This document shows positions 46,654-57,209 of a DNA stretch of 64,000 bases, in pieces. Under the pieces are notes generated by a model. It was given only the letters and a program-made list of their open reading frames with translations. It was not told the DNA's origin and ran no database searches. The stretch is taken from positions 310,001-374,000 of the forward strand of contig NZ_FXZC01000004.1 in NCBI RefSeq assembly GCF_900169275.1. Direction: 5' to 3'. The translations under genes and the position numbers were made by a program. The stretch comes from Brevibacterium casei CIP 102111. Lineage in GTDB: Bacteria; Actinomycetota; Actinomycetes; Actinomycetales; Brevibacteriaceae. Within the stretch, counting starts at the first letter, position 1. Each line of letters starts with the position of its first letter.

Positions 46654-48300
46654 TCACTCCGGGCGGACCGGTGACTGCGGGGAGTCCTGGTCGTGGACCT
46701 CGCTGTCGGAACGGAACGCTCGTGTACGGGCATAGTCATGGACGGCGTCAAGGGTGCGCAGCTGCCTGCGGGAGTTCTCGGCCAGGTCGTCGAACACCTC
46801 TGCTGCGAGCCCGAGAGCGTCGGCGTTGTCACGCAGCGTCTGCCACATCCCGAGTTTGCCCATGATCGCACTGCGCATCAGCTCGGTCTCGAGCACCAGC
46901 GTCATCGGCGAGCGGCGCAGGAGCCGACCGTTGGGTTTGAGCCGTCCCAATCGTTCGAGCGTCCACGTCGCGGCATCGACGAGGCGGCGACGCCGCAGAT
47001 CGAGGTCGGTGACGAGCTCAGCGACGAACCCGCGCTCCCGCCGGATCTCATCCGCCAGTTCAGAGAGCGGAGCATAGACAGGAGTGTCGATGAAGGCTTC
47101 GGCCATCCGCGCTATCCTCGCGGCTCCGGCAGTTGCTCCCGAGAGGTGGTCGCTGACGTAGAGACCGATGAGGTCCCAATCGACGGAGTCGGAGCGCGAG
47201 CGGGTCTCGCGGGCCGCCAGCGCGGATTCTGCGGTTGGTCCTGTTCGCGACACCTGGTCTGCGACGTCTCGATCGCGCAGTGGCACCGATGCCGCACCGG
47301 TGCCCTCACGGAGACCGTCGAGGAGGTCTCGGGCTGCGTCGGACGCGCTGTGCTCGGGACGCCAGCCGAGGTCCTGCTTCGCCTTGGCGTTGTCCATGAG
47401 AGGAACGCTCACCCCCATGTCGAGCCAGCCCTCGTCGGCTGCGACGAGGCGGGCATCGTGACCGATTCCGAGCGCCGCCCGCACCAGCGGTGTGGGTACG
47501 CGTACGGCGCGCCCGTGGTCGAGCAGGGTCGCGAGATCGGGAGGGCCGAGGACGTCGTCGGCGCAGATGTTGTACGCCCAGTGTCCGCCGCGGAGCACGG
47601 CGGCGACATAGGCGCGAGCGGCATCGCTGGAATGCACTGCCTGTACGCCGCGCAGTCCGCTGGGCACCGGAAGGAAGGGAAGCGATCCGGTTCGCAGCAT
47701 CTGCAGGGGCATCCACTCGCCGAGGAAGTAGCGCTGGATCTCGGAGGCGGCGTGGGCGGCGAAGATGAGAGCGGGACGCATCCGAGTCACTCGCACGTTC
47801 GGATGCTGGGAGGAGAAATCGTCGAGGACACGCTCCTGCGCGGCCTTGTCCACGCTGTAGTGCGAGGAGGGAATGCCGCCGGTGGGCCAGTCCTCGTCGC
47901 GCAGCTGGCGAGTGTCGTCGGGAGAGTAGGCGCCGACCGATGACGCGACGACGAGATGCGGGACCTGCGCCTCGGCGACGGCGGCCGCCACCCTCGCCGT
48001 GCCGTCGACGTTGACGCGTCTGAGCAGGGTGCGATCGCTGTTGGGCTGGATCAGCCACGCGAGATGGATGACGGCATCGGCGCCTGTGAAGGCGTCGGCG
48101 AGGCGGGCGATCGCGACGTCTTCAGTGACCGCTGCACCGATGTCGATCGATGCCCACTCGCTTTCGGAGTAGGGGGCGGCGTCGGTGTCGGGAAGGCGTC
48201 GGGCGATGCCGAGCACCGAGCTGACCTCGGGCGTGTGCGCAAGCTCATCGAGAACCGCCGTTCCGACGTTGCCCGTTGCCCCGACGACTGCGACGCGCAT
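46654..48300 (-). CDS. NAD-dependent epimerase/dehydratase with C-terminal helical extension
   Basis: A 548-residue protein. Residues 1-320 are an extended SDR/epimerase (GATGNVG at 7-13, VDKAAQERVLDDF for the active-site lysine region). After a Pro/Ser linker, residues about 370-548 form an all-helical module not seen in ordinary epimerases (about 330 aa). That module includes WDLIGLYVSDHLSGATAGAARI and ends in a polar tail. Ferritin-like helices of this sort occur in DUF892-type proteins, but I cannot assign it. AGAGGTGG upstream supports ATG 48300. Confidence 0.78.
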   Translation of the reverse strand: MRVAVVGATGNVGTAVLDELAHTPEVSSVLGIARRLPDTDAAPYSESEWASIDIGAAVTEDVAIARLADAFTGADAVIHLAWLIQPNSDRTLLRRVNVDGTARVAAAVAEAQVPHLVVASSVGAYSPDDTRQLRDEDWPTGGIPSSHYSVDKAAQERVLDDFSSQHPNVRVTRMRPALIFAAHAASEIQRYFLGEWMPLQMLRTGSLPFLPVPSGLRGVQAVHSSDAARAYVAAVLRGGHWAYNICADDVLGPPDLATLLDHGRAVRVPTPLVRAALGIGHDARLVAADEGWLDMGVSVPLMDNAKAKQDLGWRPEHSASDAARDLLDGLREGTGAASVPLRDRDVADQVSRTGPTAESALAARETRSRSDSVDWDLIGLYVSDHLSGATAGAARIARMAEAFIDTPVYAPLSELADEIRRERGFVAELVTDLDLRRRRLVDAATWTLERLGRLKPNGRLLRRSPMTLVLETELMRSAIMGKLGMWQTLRDNADALGLAAEVFDDLAENSRRQLRTLDAVHDYARTRAFRSDSEVHDQDSPQSPVRPE

Positions 48301-48721
48301 GGACCCACCTCTCCTCGAAATCACAAAGTGCCTTGCCATTCACGCTACTCGGCGGGCTGGTCGGTGTCCAGGGTCGAGCGCCGCCGGGCGGACGGAGATG
48401 ACAGCGGGAGTGTGGCCGGTGACGACCGTCGACGATCCGCGAGGTGTCTGCGGCCGAAGTCCCGAATAACGGCACTGCGGATAACGATCTCGCCAAACCG
48501 CGGCCGGTTCGCGTCGATCTGCGGAGAGCCGGCGGGCGACTGAGTATATTGTGAATCAGCTCACAATCGCGTGTGAGGGCAGAGGGCAATGACGTTCGAT
48601 CGCCCCGCGCACCCGAGCCTCCCGCACCAGCCCACCCAGCACCACCGCAACCGTCATCGCCGAATCCGAAACCACTGACCGCCCCCGCACCGCAGACACC
48701 AGAGAGAGCGAGAGGACACCG
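48301..48721. other. Regulatory region upstream of the TRAP transporter
   Basis: No gene is seen in 421 nt. TATATT at 48545-48550 is a good -10 and overlaps the CRP-like palindrome. The 48600-48715 leader is Pro/His-codon-like and C-rich without structure. GAGAGAGCGAGAGGAC just before 48722 supplies the SD. Confidence 0.55.
48549..48566 (+). promoter_or_regulatory. CRP/GlxR-type binding site
   Basis: TTGTGA-ATCAGC-TCACAA is a perfect palindrome with the CRP/GlxR spacing (TGTGA-N6-TCACA). It overlaps the end of TATATT (48545-48550), so a bound regulator would block RNA polymerase at this start, or activate another promoter downstream. Confidence 0.8.
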
Positions 48722-50860
48722 ATGTCCGAGCGTCCGTCCGGGACCGCCACGAGTCCGCTTCCCCAAGCGAACGTCGACGAACTCATCGCGCAGTACGACG
48801 AAGAGCTGCCGCAGCGCACGCTCACGCGCCGGCTCGACCTCGGTGTCTCCATCGTCTGCTTCCTCATCTCGCTCTACGTGCTCAACCAGGTGTTCTTCCC
48901 GCTCAGGCAGGGCAACCAGTACTACCTCATGTGGTTCCTCGCCTTCGTCCTCCCGCTCGTCTTCATCTGCTACCGGCCCGGCTTCGGCCGGAAGAAGGAG
49001 GTGGGGGAGCGGGCCTCGGACGCCGCCGAGGAGGTCGCCGCCTCGACGAGATCGTCGAAGCCCCAGCGCTCCACGGACAATCCCTCGGTCATCGACTGGA
49101 TCCTCGTCGTCGTCACCTTCCTCACCTGCGCCTATCCGGTGCTGCCGTTCTTCTCCGGCGGCTTCAACGAATTCCTCAACCGGCAGGGCTCGCTCTCGAC
49201 CCTCGACGTGACGATGGGCGGGATACTCCTGCTCCTCATCCTCGAAGCGACGCGGCGGACGACGGGCCTCATCCTCCCGATCTTCTGCGTCGTCTTCTTC
49301 CTCTACAGCTATTACGGGGCCTACATCCCCGTCGGCTGGCCCGGCGCGCACGCGGGACAGAACTTCGACCAGATCATCAACGCGCTCTACAACGACGCGT
49401 CGGGCTTCTACGGCATCCCGCTCGACGTCGCCGCGACCTACATCGTCCTCTTCACGATCTACGGCGCGGTGCTCGACAAGACGGGCGCGGCGAACTTCTT
49501 CATCGACCTCTCATTCTCACTCTTCAAGAAGTCGAAGGCCGCGCCGGGACGCACGGTCGCGCTCTCGGGCTTCCTCCTCGGCACGGTGTCGGGGTCGGGC
49601 ACGGCCACGGCCGTCTCGCTCGGCGCGGTGACCTGGCCGGTGCTCAAGAAGGCCGGCTACCCGAAGGAGAATGCCGGCGGCATGCTCGCGGCCTCGGGCA
49701 TCGGCGCGATCCTCTCTCCGCCGACTCTCGGCGCCGCGGCCTTCATCATCGCCGAGCTCCTCAACGTCTCCTACGGACTCGTCCTCCTCTGGGCGGTCGT
49801 CCCGACCCTGCTCTACTACTTGGGCATCTTCCTCGCCATCGAGATCGACTCGCGCAAGATCGACGTCGACTACCGCCCGCCGCCGGGCCTGCGCTCGTGG
49901 CCGATCCTCAAGAAGGGCTTCTACCACTTCATCTCGCTCGGCATCATCGTCGTCTTCCTCGCCCTCGGCATGGCCCCGTTCAAGGCCGTCGTCTACGCGA
50001 CGCTCGTCGGCATCGGCTTCGGCATCATCGAGATCGTCCTCACCCACCGCGGGCAGCCGACCGCGATCCTCCGGGCGATCTGGGACGTCATCTTCGGTGC
50101 CCTCTCGACGGGCATCCGCTCGGTCCTGCCGGTGACGAGCGTGTGCGCGGCCGCCGGCATCATCGTCTCGACGATCACGAAGACCGGGCTCGGCCAGGTC
50201 ATCTCCGACATCCTCGTCAAGGGCGCGCAGGCGATCTCGACGAACCCGACCGCCGTCCTCGTCTTCACGTGCATCTTCGCCGCGATCGCCGTGACCGTAC
50301 TCGGTCTCGCGGTGCCCGTGACCGCCTCGTTCATCATCAGCTGGGTCATCGTCGGTCCGGCCCTCATCACCCTCGGCGTCCCCGAGGCGGCGGCCGCGAT
50401 GTTCATCTTCTACTACGCCGTCCTCTCCGAGGTGTCCCCGCCGACCGCGCTCGCCGCCGTCGCCTCCTCGGCGATCACCGGGGGCCGGGTCATCGCGACG
50501 ATGTGGCAAGCGTGCAAGTATGCGATCCCCGCCTTCCTCGTCCCGCTCGCCTTCACCTTCACCCCCGAAGGCGCCTCCCTCGTCGCGCAGGGCGGATTCC
50601 TCGGGGCCCTGTGGACCGGTGCCGTGTCCGCGTGCGCCGTCGCCGCGCTCGCCGCCGGGGCCGGCGGCTGGATCATCCGCCGAGCCGGCTGGCCCGAACG
50701 CGTCCTCTGCTTCATCGCCGCCGGCGCGCTCCTCTACCTCCAGCCGCTGTCGATGACCATCGGCTTCGCCGCCCTCGCCCTCGCCGTCATCGTCCACCTC
50801 GTGCTCCGACGTCGTCCTCGGAGTCCGCGGGCCACCCCCGCCGAGGCGGCCCACCCATGA
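48722..50860 (+). CDS. TRAP transporter fused permease, TAXI type
   Basis: A 712-residue membrane protein with about 16-18 helices, the fused small (4TM) and large (12TM) TRAP subunits seen in TAXI-type systems. GASLMGG-type motifs are replaced by GTVSGSGTATAVSLGAVTWP and GGMLAASGIGAILSPP, diagnostic of the DctM-like part. Solute is unknown; the family imports dicarboxylates and amino acids with Na+. AGAGGAC SD. A CRP-like box lies about 155 nt upstream. It works with the following binding protein. Confidence 0.87.
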   Translation: MSERPSGTATSPLPQANVDELIAQYDEELPQRTLTRRLDLGVSIVCFLISLYVLNQVFFPLRQGNQYYLMWFLAFVLPLVFICYRPGFGRKKEVGERASDAAEEVAASTRSSKPQRSTDNPSVIDWILVVVTFLTCAYPVLPFFSGGFNEFLNRQGSLSTLDVTMGGILLLLILEATRRTTGLILPIFCVVFFLYSYYGAYIPVGWPGAHAGQNFDQIINALYNDASGFYGIPLDVAATYIVLFTIYGAVLDKTGAANFFIDLSFSLFKKSKAAPGRTVALSGFLLGTVSGSGTATAVSLGAVTWPVLKKAGYPKENAGGMLAASGIGAILSPPTLGAAAFIIAELLNVSYGLVLLWAVVPTLLYYLGIFLAIEIDSRKIDVDYRPPPGLRSWPILKKGFYHFISLGIIVVFLALGMAPFKAVVYATLVGIGFGIIEIVLTHRGQPTAILRAIWDVIFGALSTGIRSVLPVTSVCAAAGIIVSTITKTGLGQVISDILVKGAQAISTNPTAVLVFTCIFAAIAVTVLGLAVPVTASFIISWVIVGPALITLGVPEAAAAMFIFYYAVLSEVSPPTALAAVASSAITGGRVIATMWQACKYAIPAFLVPLAFTFTPEGASLVAQGGFLGALWTGAVSACAVAALAAGAGGWIIRRAGWPERVLCFIAAGALLYLQPLSMTIGFAALALAVIVHLVLRRRPRSPRATPAEAAHP

Positions 50861-51005
50861 CCTCGCACTTGACCTCCCAGCCCGGTGCGGGGACCGGACG
50901 GCCCAGCCGCCCAACCGCCGACGCCAACTGCTGGCACCCGATCGTCCATTGAAGCCGCTGTCACCGGACCTCCACTGAGACACCCACAAAGAAAGGGAAG
51001 AGCCC

Positions 51006-51998
51006 ATGAAGAGAACGAAGATGTTCACCGTCACCGCGGCCGCGATCGCCGCAGTCCTGGCCCTGAGTTCGTGCGGCGGCAAGCGCGAGAACACCCCGGC
51101 CGCCGAAGGCGGTGACGGCTGCACGGCGGCGTCGGGCCAGATCACGATCGCCACCGGCAACTCAACGGGCGTGTACTACGTCCTCGGCGGCGGTCTCGCG
51201 CAGCTGATCTCCGACAACACCGAGCTCAAGGCCACCGCCGCCGAGACCGGCGCCTCGGTGCAGAACCTCCAGCAGCTGGCGAAGGGCGACTACGACATCG
51301 CGTTCTCGCTCGCCGACACCGCAGCCGATGCCGTCACCGGCAACGCCGACTTCGACAAGCCCGAGGAGATCTCGGCGCTCACGCGCATCTACGACAACTA
51401 CACACACGTCATCGTCCGCAAGGATGCGAACATCAAGTCCGTCGAGGACTTCAAGGGCAAGACGATCTCGACCGGGTCGCCGAAGTCCGGCACCGAGGTC
51501 ATCGCCAACCGTCTCATCGAATCCGCGGGCCTCGCCGACGGTGATGTGACGAAGCAGCGGCTCGACCTGGCCAAGACGGTCGACGGGATGAAGGACGGGA
51601 CGATCGACGGCATGGTGTGGTCGGGCGGTCTGCCCACCGCAGGCGTCACCGACCTCTTCACCTCGAACGGCGGGGACGTCGAGTTCGTCGACATCTCCGG
51701 GCTCGAGAGCAAGATGAAGGAGCTCAACCCCGTCTACGAGGTGGCCGAGATCCCCGCCGACACCTACAAGGGCGCGGGCACGGTGAAGACGATCGTCACC
51801 CCGAACGTCCTCATGGTCCGCAACGACATGGATGAGGGCACGCAGTGCGCGCTGACGAAGCTCATCTATGACAAGAAGGCCGACCTCGAGAAGGTCCATG
51901 CGGCCGCGAAGGACATCACACTCGACACCGCGGTGCCGCCGGAGCCGATCACACTCGCCCCCGGCTCGCAGAAGGCCCTCGACGAGCTGCAGAAGTGA
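51006..51998 (+). CDS. TAXI-family TRAP solute-binding lipoprotein
   Basis: A 330-residue binding protein with a lipobox ALSSC (Cys about 22) after the signal peptide. The TAXI signature ITIATGNSTGVYYVLGGGLAQLI follows at about 40-62; ISTGSPKSGTEVIANRLIE and WSGGLPTAGVTDLF are the second-lobe landmarks. It delivers substrate to the fused permease. AAAGGGAAGAG SD sets ATG 51006, 145 nt after the permease gene; nothing is seen between them. Confidence 0.9.
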   Translation: MKRTKMFTVTAAAIAAVLALSSCGGKRENTPAAEGGDGCTAASGQITIATGNSTGVYYVLGGGLAQLISDNTELKATAAETGASVQNLQQLAKGDYDIAFSLADTAADAVTGNADFDKPEEISALTRIYDNYTHVIVRKDANIKSVEDFKGKTISTGSPKSGTEVIANRLIESAGLADGDVTKQRLDLAKTVDGMKDGTIDGMVWSGGLPTAGVTDLFTSNGGDVEFVDISGLESKMKELNPVYEVAEIPADTYKGAGTVKTIVTPNVLMVRNDMDEGTQCALTKLIYDKKADLEKVHAAAKDITLDTAVPPEPITLAPGSQKALDELQK

Positions 51999-52038
51999 GG
52001 GACTGAGTTCACCCGACGCTGGCAGCGCCCCCGGCCCC

Positions 52039-53935
<1,897 letters not shown>

Positions 53936-54031
53936 CAACGACTATCACAGTGTGCGCGTCGCCACAAAACAGCGCGTCTCGTCGACCGCCCGTCGACCGT
54001 TCGGCGACCACCTCGTCGACCGCTGAACGTC

Positions 54032-54204
54032 CTCGATCCACGCGTACCCGGTCGCGCTCGATCAACGCGGCGGGAGAAAATCGATGCTCCCGCGAAGTCG
54101 GTCGCTCTCGATCAACGCGCAGCCGGAATTCCGCGTCTTGGGCGACGCGGAATTCGGGCCCCGCGTGGATCGGGGCTGGAGGTGTCGGCTGCGCGTGGAT
54201 CGGC
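54032..54204. repeat. CTCGATCCACGCG inverted-repeat element, family P4 copy 1
   Basis: CTCGAT(C/A)AACGCG strings occur at 54032, 54057 and 54107, with the inverted CGCGTGGATCGG at 54162 and 54192; inner arms GGAATTCCGCGTC/GACGCGGAATTC lie around 54124-54156. A second copy is at 60714-60832. It sits in the 398-nt gap between thiC's leader and the M18 peptidase; no gene is present. Confidence 0.7.
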
Positions 54205-54227
54205 GTGCGGAGTGCCGGCGCCGGCCC

Positions 54228-55535
54228 CTACGCCCCCTGGAGGAAGGCCTTCGCGGCGGCACCGAGGGCGACGACGTCGCTGATCGCGCACATCTCCCGC
54301 GCCGAGTGCATCGAATAGAGCGCCGGTCCCACGTCGACGGTCGTCATCCCCATCCGCGTCGCCGTCAGCGGTCCGATCGTCGACCCGCACGGCACGGCGT
54401 TGTTCGACACGAAGTCCTGGTATTCGACCCCGGCCGCAGCGCACGCCTGCGCCCACACCGCGGTGCCCACGGCGTCGGTTGCATACCGCTGCTGGGCATT
54501 GTGCTTGAGCAGGGGTCCGCCGCCGAGGCGGGGCCGCACCTGCGGGTCGTGCCGCTCCTGATAGTTCGGGTGGACGGCATGACCGGCGTCCGAGGACACG
54601 CACACCGACCCGGCCAGCGCGGCGAGGTGGTCGCTGCGCGTCGCGTCGGGGTAGAGGGAGGCGACGATGCGCTCGGCGACGTCGGCGAGGAACGGTCCGC
54701 TCGCCCCGGACCGAGAGTTCGACCCGATCTCCTCGTGGTCGAACCCGGCGAAGAGGGCGAGGTGGTCGAGCGCCTCGGCGTCGAGCCCGACCATCGCGGT
54801 GACCCCGGCGTGGACGGAGAGGAGGTTGTCCAGCCTCGGCGAGGCGAAGAACTCGTCTGCGGCACCGAAGAGCGCAGGCTCCTGGACGGGGATCGTGTAG
54901 ACGTCGTGGCCGACGATGAGCTCGGGATCCACCTCGGCGGAGGCGGCGAGGAGCTCGAGGACGTCGGCCTCGGCGAGGTCGGCGAGACCGACGATCGGGG
55001 TCGTGTGCCGCTGCTTGTCGAGGGTGAGGCCCTCGTTGACCTGCCGGTCGAGGTGGATGGCCAGCTGCGGGATGCGCGCGATCGCCCCGGTGCGCGCGAG
55101 AACGACGGTGCCGTCGGCGAGGCTGAGGCGCCCGGCGAACGCGAGCTCCCGGTCGAGCCACGAGTTGAGCAGCGGCCCGCCGTAGATCTCGACGCCGACC
55201 TGGCGCACCCCGGCGGTCGCGAACTCCTCACCGGGCTTGAGCTTGAAGGCGGGGGAGTCGGTGTGCGACCCGAGGACGCGGAACGGCGGGATCACCGAGG
55301 TGGTCTCTGTCGGGGTCATCCACGCGATGATCGCACCGTCGCGGACGACGAAGTATCCGCGGCCGGGTTCGAGCGCCCAGGAGTCGCGTTCGTCGAGCCG
55401 GTGGAAGCCGGCGGCGCCGAGACGGTCGGCGGCGGCAGCGGTGGCATGATAGGAACTGGGAGAGGCAGAGACGAATTCCGAGAGATCGGCTGCGACCTGC
55501 GCGTTTGCTGTCTGGTCGGTGGGAGGAGTGCTCAT
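54228..55535 (-). CDS. M18-family aminopeptidase
   Basis: A 435-residue zinc aminopeptidase of the M18 (aspartyl/aminopeptidase I) family. VLGSHTDSPAFKLKP carries the first metal histidine and Asp; AGFDHEEIGSNSRSGASGPF and VSSDAGHAVHPNYQERH the remaining metal and catalytic residues. Length matches DAP-type enzymes that release acidic or neutral N-terminal residues. It looks leaderless: TAGGCT then 6 nt before ATG 55535. It is divergent from the DUF1684 gene. Confidence 0.9.
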   Translation of the reverse strand: MSTPPTDQTANAQVAADLSEFVSASPSSYHATAAAADRLGAAGFHRLDERDSWALEPGRGYFVVRDGAIIAWMTPTETTSVIPPFRVLGSHTDSPAFKLKPGEEFATAGVRQVGVEIYGGPLLNSWLDRELAFAGRLSLADGTVVLARTGAIARIPQLAIHLDRQVNEGLTLDKQRHTTPIVGLADLAEADVLELLAASAEVDPELIVGHDVYTIPVQEPALFGAADEFFASPRLDNLLSVHAGVTAMVGLDAEALDHLALFAGFDHEEIGSNSRSGASGPFLADVAERIVASLYPDATRSDHLAALAGSVCVSSDAGHAVHPNYQERHDPQVRPRLGGGPLLKHNAQQRYATDAVGTAVWAQACAAAGVEYQDFVSNNAVPCGSTIGPLTATRMGMTTVDVGPALYSMHSAREMCAISDVVALGAAAKAFLQGA

Positions 55536-55559
55536 TTTCTCAGCCTATCCTTTGCGGTA

Positions 55560-55587
55560 GCTTTGATCACAGGTGCTTTGATCACAG
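55560..55587. promoter_or_regulatory. Direct repeats in a divergent promoter
   Basis: GCTTTGATCACAG occurs twice (55560-55572, 55575-55587) with a 15-bp period, between the divergent M18 and DUF1684 genes. Each contains the palindrome TGATCA. A regulator acting on both genes is a plausible reading. Confidence 0.5.
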
Positions 55588-55639
55588 CTCCGAAGCGGCA
55601 GACCCGGGACGACGAATGAGATTGCGAGGGGACTTCGAC

Positions 55640-57118
55640 GTGAACCAATTCGTGGCCGAATGGAACACCTGGCGGGACTCGCGGAACTCGTCGTTGGCGA
55701 CACCCTTCGGCTGGCTCAGCGTCGTCGGCCTGCACTGGCTCGATGGGGAGTCGACCTGGCCCGACGCCCCTGGAACCTTCACCGTCGACGACGACGGCTG
55801 GGTGCGCCTCGCGCTCGACCCGAGCACGAAGGCCGGCCCCGCCGCACAGACCTTGGACCTCCTCTCCCGCCCCGCCGAGGACGGAGCTAACGCCGAGGAC
55901 GGAGCTACCGCCGGGGAGGCCCCCGCCGACGACTCGCCCCAGGTCAGGGTCGACGACACCGGTTTCAGTGCGAAGCTGCCGACGGGCGGTTCGCTCGGCT
56001 GGTTCACCGTCGGGCACGTGCTCTACGAGCTCATCGACCGCGGTGGGCGGATCGGTGTGAGGATCCGCGACGCGAAGTCGCCGCTGCTGAGCAAATTCGT
56101 CGAGGTCCCCGTCTACGACCCCAACCGTGAGTTCGTCTTCCTCGGTCGCTTCACCCCCTATGAGCAGCCGCAGGCACAACCGGTCTCCACCGCGCAGGAG
56201 GGTCTCGAGCTGACGACGACGGTCGTCGGCGAGGTCACGTTCACCGGCCCCGACGGCGAGGTCACGCTCATCGCCTCCGGGTGCCCGGCGACCGGACTCC
56301 AGCTCGACTTCCACGATGCCACGAACGGGAGGACCACCTCGGCGTGGCGGACGCTCGATCTGGGCATCCCCAACGCCGACGGATCGCTCGTCGTCGACTT
56401 CAACCGCGCGGTGAACTACCCGTTCGCGTTCTCCGCGTTCGCCACGTGCCCCGCCCCGGTGCCGGGCAACGTCGTGCCCTTCGCCGTCACCGCCGGAGAA
56501 CGGCGGCCCCCGTTCTTCTACTCGGAGGCCGGCATCAATGTCCCCTTCCTCTTCTACCGCTGGTGGGACGAGGCGAGCGCCGAGGCGACCCGACCGTGGT
56601 ACGCCCGGTTCGGCCTCGACATGACCGTCCTCAACCCCAACGAGGATGAGATCGACCAGTCGCTCGTCGGCTTCGACGGAGTCGCGATGTCCGGCGGCGA
56701 CCTCGCCCCGCTCACGCGCAAGGCGCGCTCGCGGCTCGTCAGGGTCGCCACCGATGCGCTCACCTCACGGCTGCCGGTCATCGGGATCGGGGCGTTCGCG
56801 GAGTTCGTCATCACCGCCCAACGGGAGCTGCGCGACCAGCAGGGCCACACCGAGGCGACCCCCGAACCGCGCGCGACGACACCCGGTCGGGTGCCGATCG
56901 TCATGAACAACGAACTCGACCCGGCCTCGGTGGGACTCGACGTCGTCGGCACCGACGCGACCGGACTCATCTACGCGGAGGCGGACATGACGCTGCCGCT
57001 CGAATCGACGTACCGCGAGATCGGCGAATTCGAGGCGGCGCTGGCGGCGAAGGCGCCGATCGGCAGCTGGGAGGAGTTCGACTTCCGCGTCGTCACGATG
57101 GTCCGCCGGCACCGCTAG
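55640..57118 (+). CDS. DUF1684 family protein, extended
   Basis: A 492-residue protein. The N-terminal 270 residues are DUF1684 (NTWRDSRNSSLATPFGWLSV, VVGLHWL; RFTPY; FNRAVNYPFAFSAFATCPAP), a family of unknown function with a beta-rich fold. The C-terminal 210 residues (from about RWWDEASAEATRPWYARFG) are extra and include a DALTSRLPVIGIGAF segment. I set GTG 55640 because GAGGGG is 8 nt upstream; ATG 55616 is in frame but has no SD. A repeat of ED/GA units lies at about 74-95. Confidence 0.78.
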   Translation: MNQFVAEWNTWRDSRNSSLATPFGWLSVVGLHWLDGESTWPDAPGTFTVDDDGWVRLALDPSTKAGPAAQTLDLLSRPAEDGANAEDGATAGEAPADDSPQVRVDDTGFSAKLPTGGSLGWFTVGHVLYELIDRGGRIGVRIRDAKSPLLSKFVEVPVYDPNREFVFLGRFTPYEQPQAQPVSTAQEGLELTTTVVGEVTFTGPDGEVTLIASGCPATGLQLDFHDATNGRTTSAWRTLDLGIPNADGSLVVDFNRAVNYPFAFSAFATCPAPVPGNVVPFAVTAGERRPPFFYSEAGINVPFLFYRWWDEASAEATRPWYARFGLDMTVLNPNEDEIDQSLVGFDGVAMSGGDLAPLTRKARSRLVRVATDALTSRLPVIGIGAFAEFVITAQRELRDQQGHTEATPEPRATTPGRVPIVMNNELDPASVGLDVVGTDATGLIYAEADMTLPLESTYREIGEFEAALAAKAPIGSWEEFDFRVVTMVRRHR

Positions 57119-57140
57119 AGGCGCGGCGACCCCGATTCCG

Positions 57141-57198
57141 GCATCCCTCCGGGCGCTCGGCAAACCCGCGCAGGGTTGCTCAGCGCCCGGAGGGCTGC
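57141..57198. repeat. Long intergenic hairpin, family P3 copy 2
   Basis: Arms 57141-57167 and 57173-57198 around a 5-nt loop. It has the same core as 18172-18229 (CTCCGGGCGCTCGGCAA then GGGTTGCT(G/C)AGCGCCCGG), with arm mismatches different from copy 1. It separates the convergent DUF1684 and M13 genes. Confidence 0.8.
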
Positions 57199-57209
57199 CG
57201 GGACGAGAT

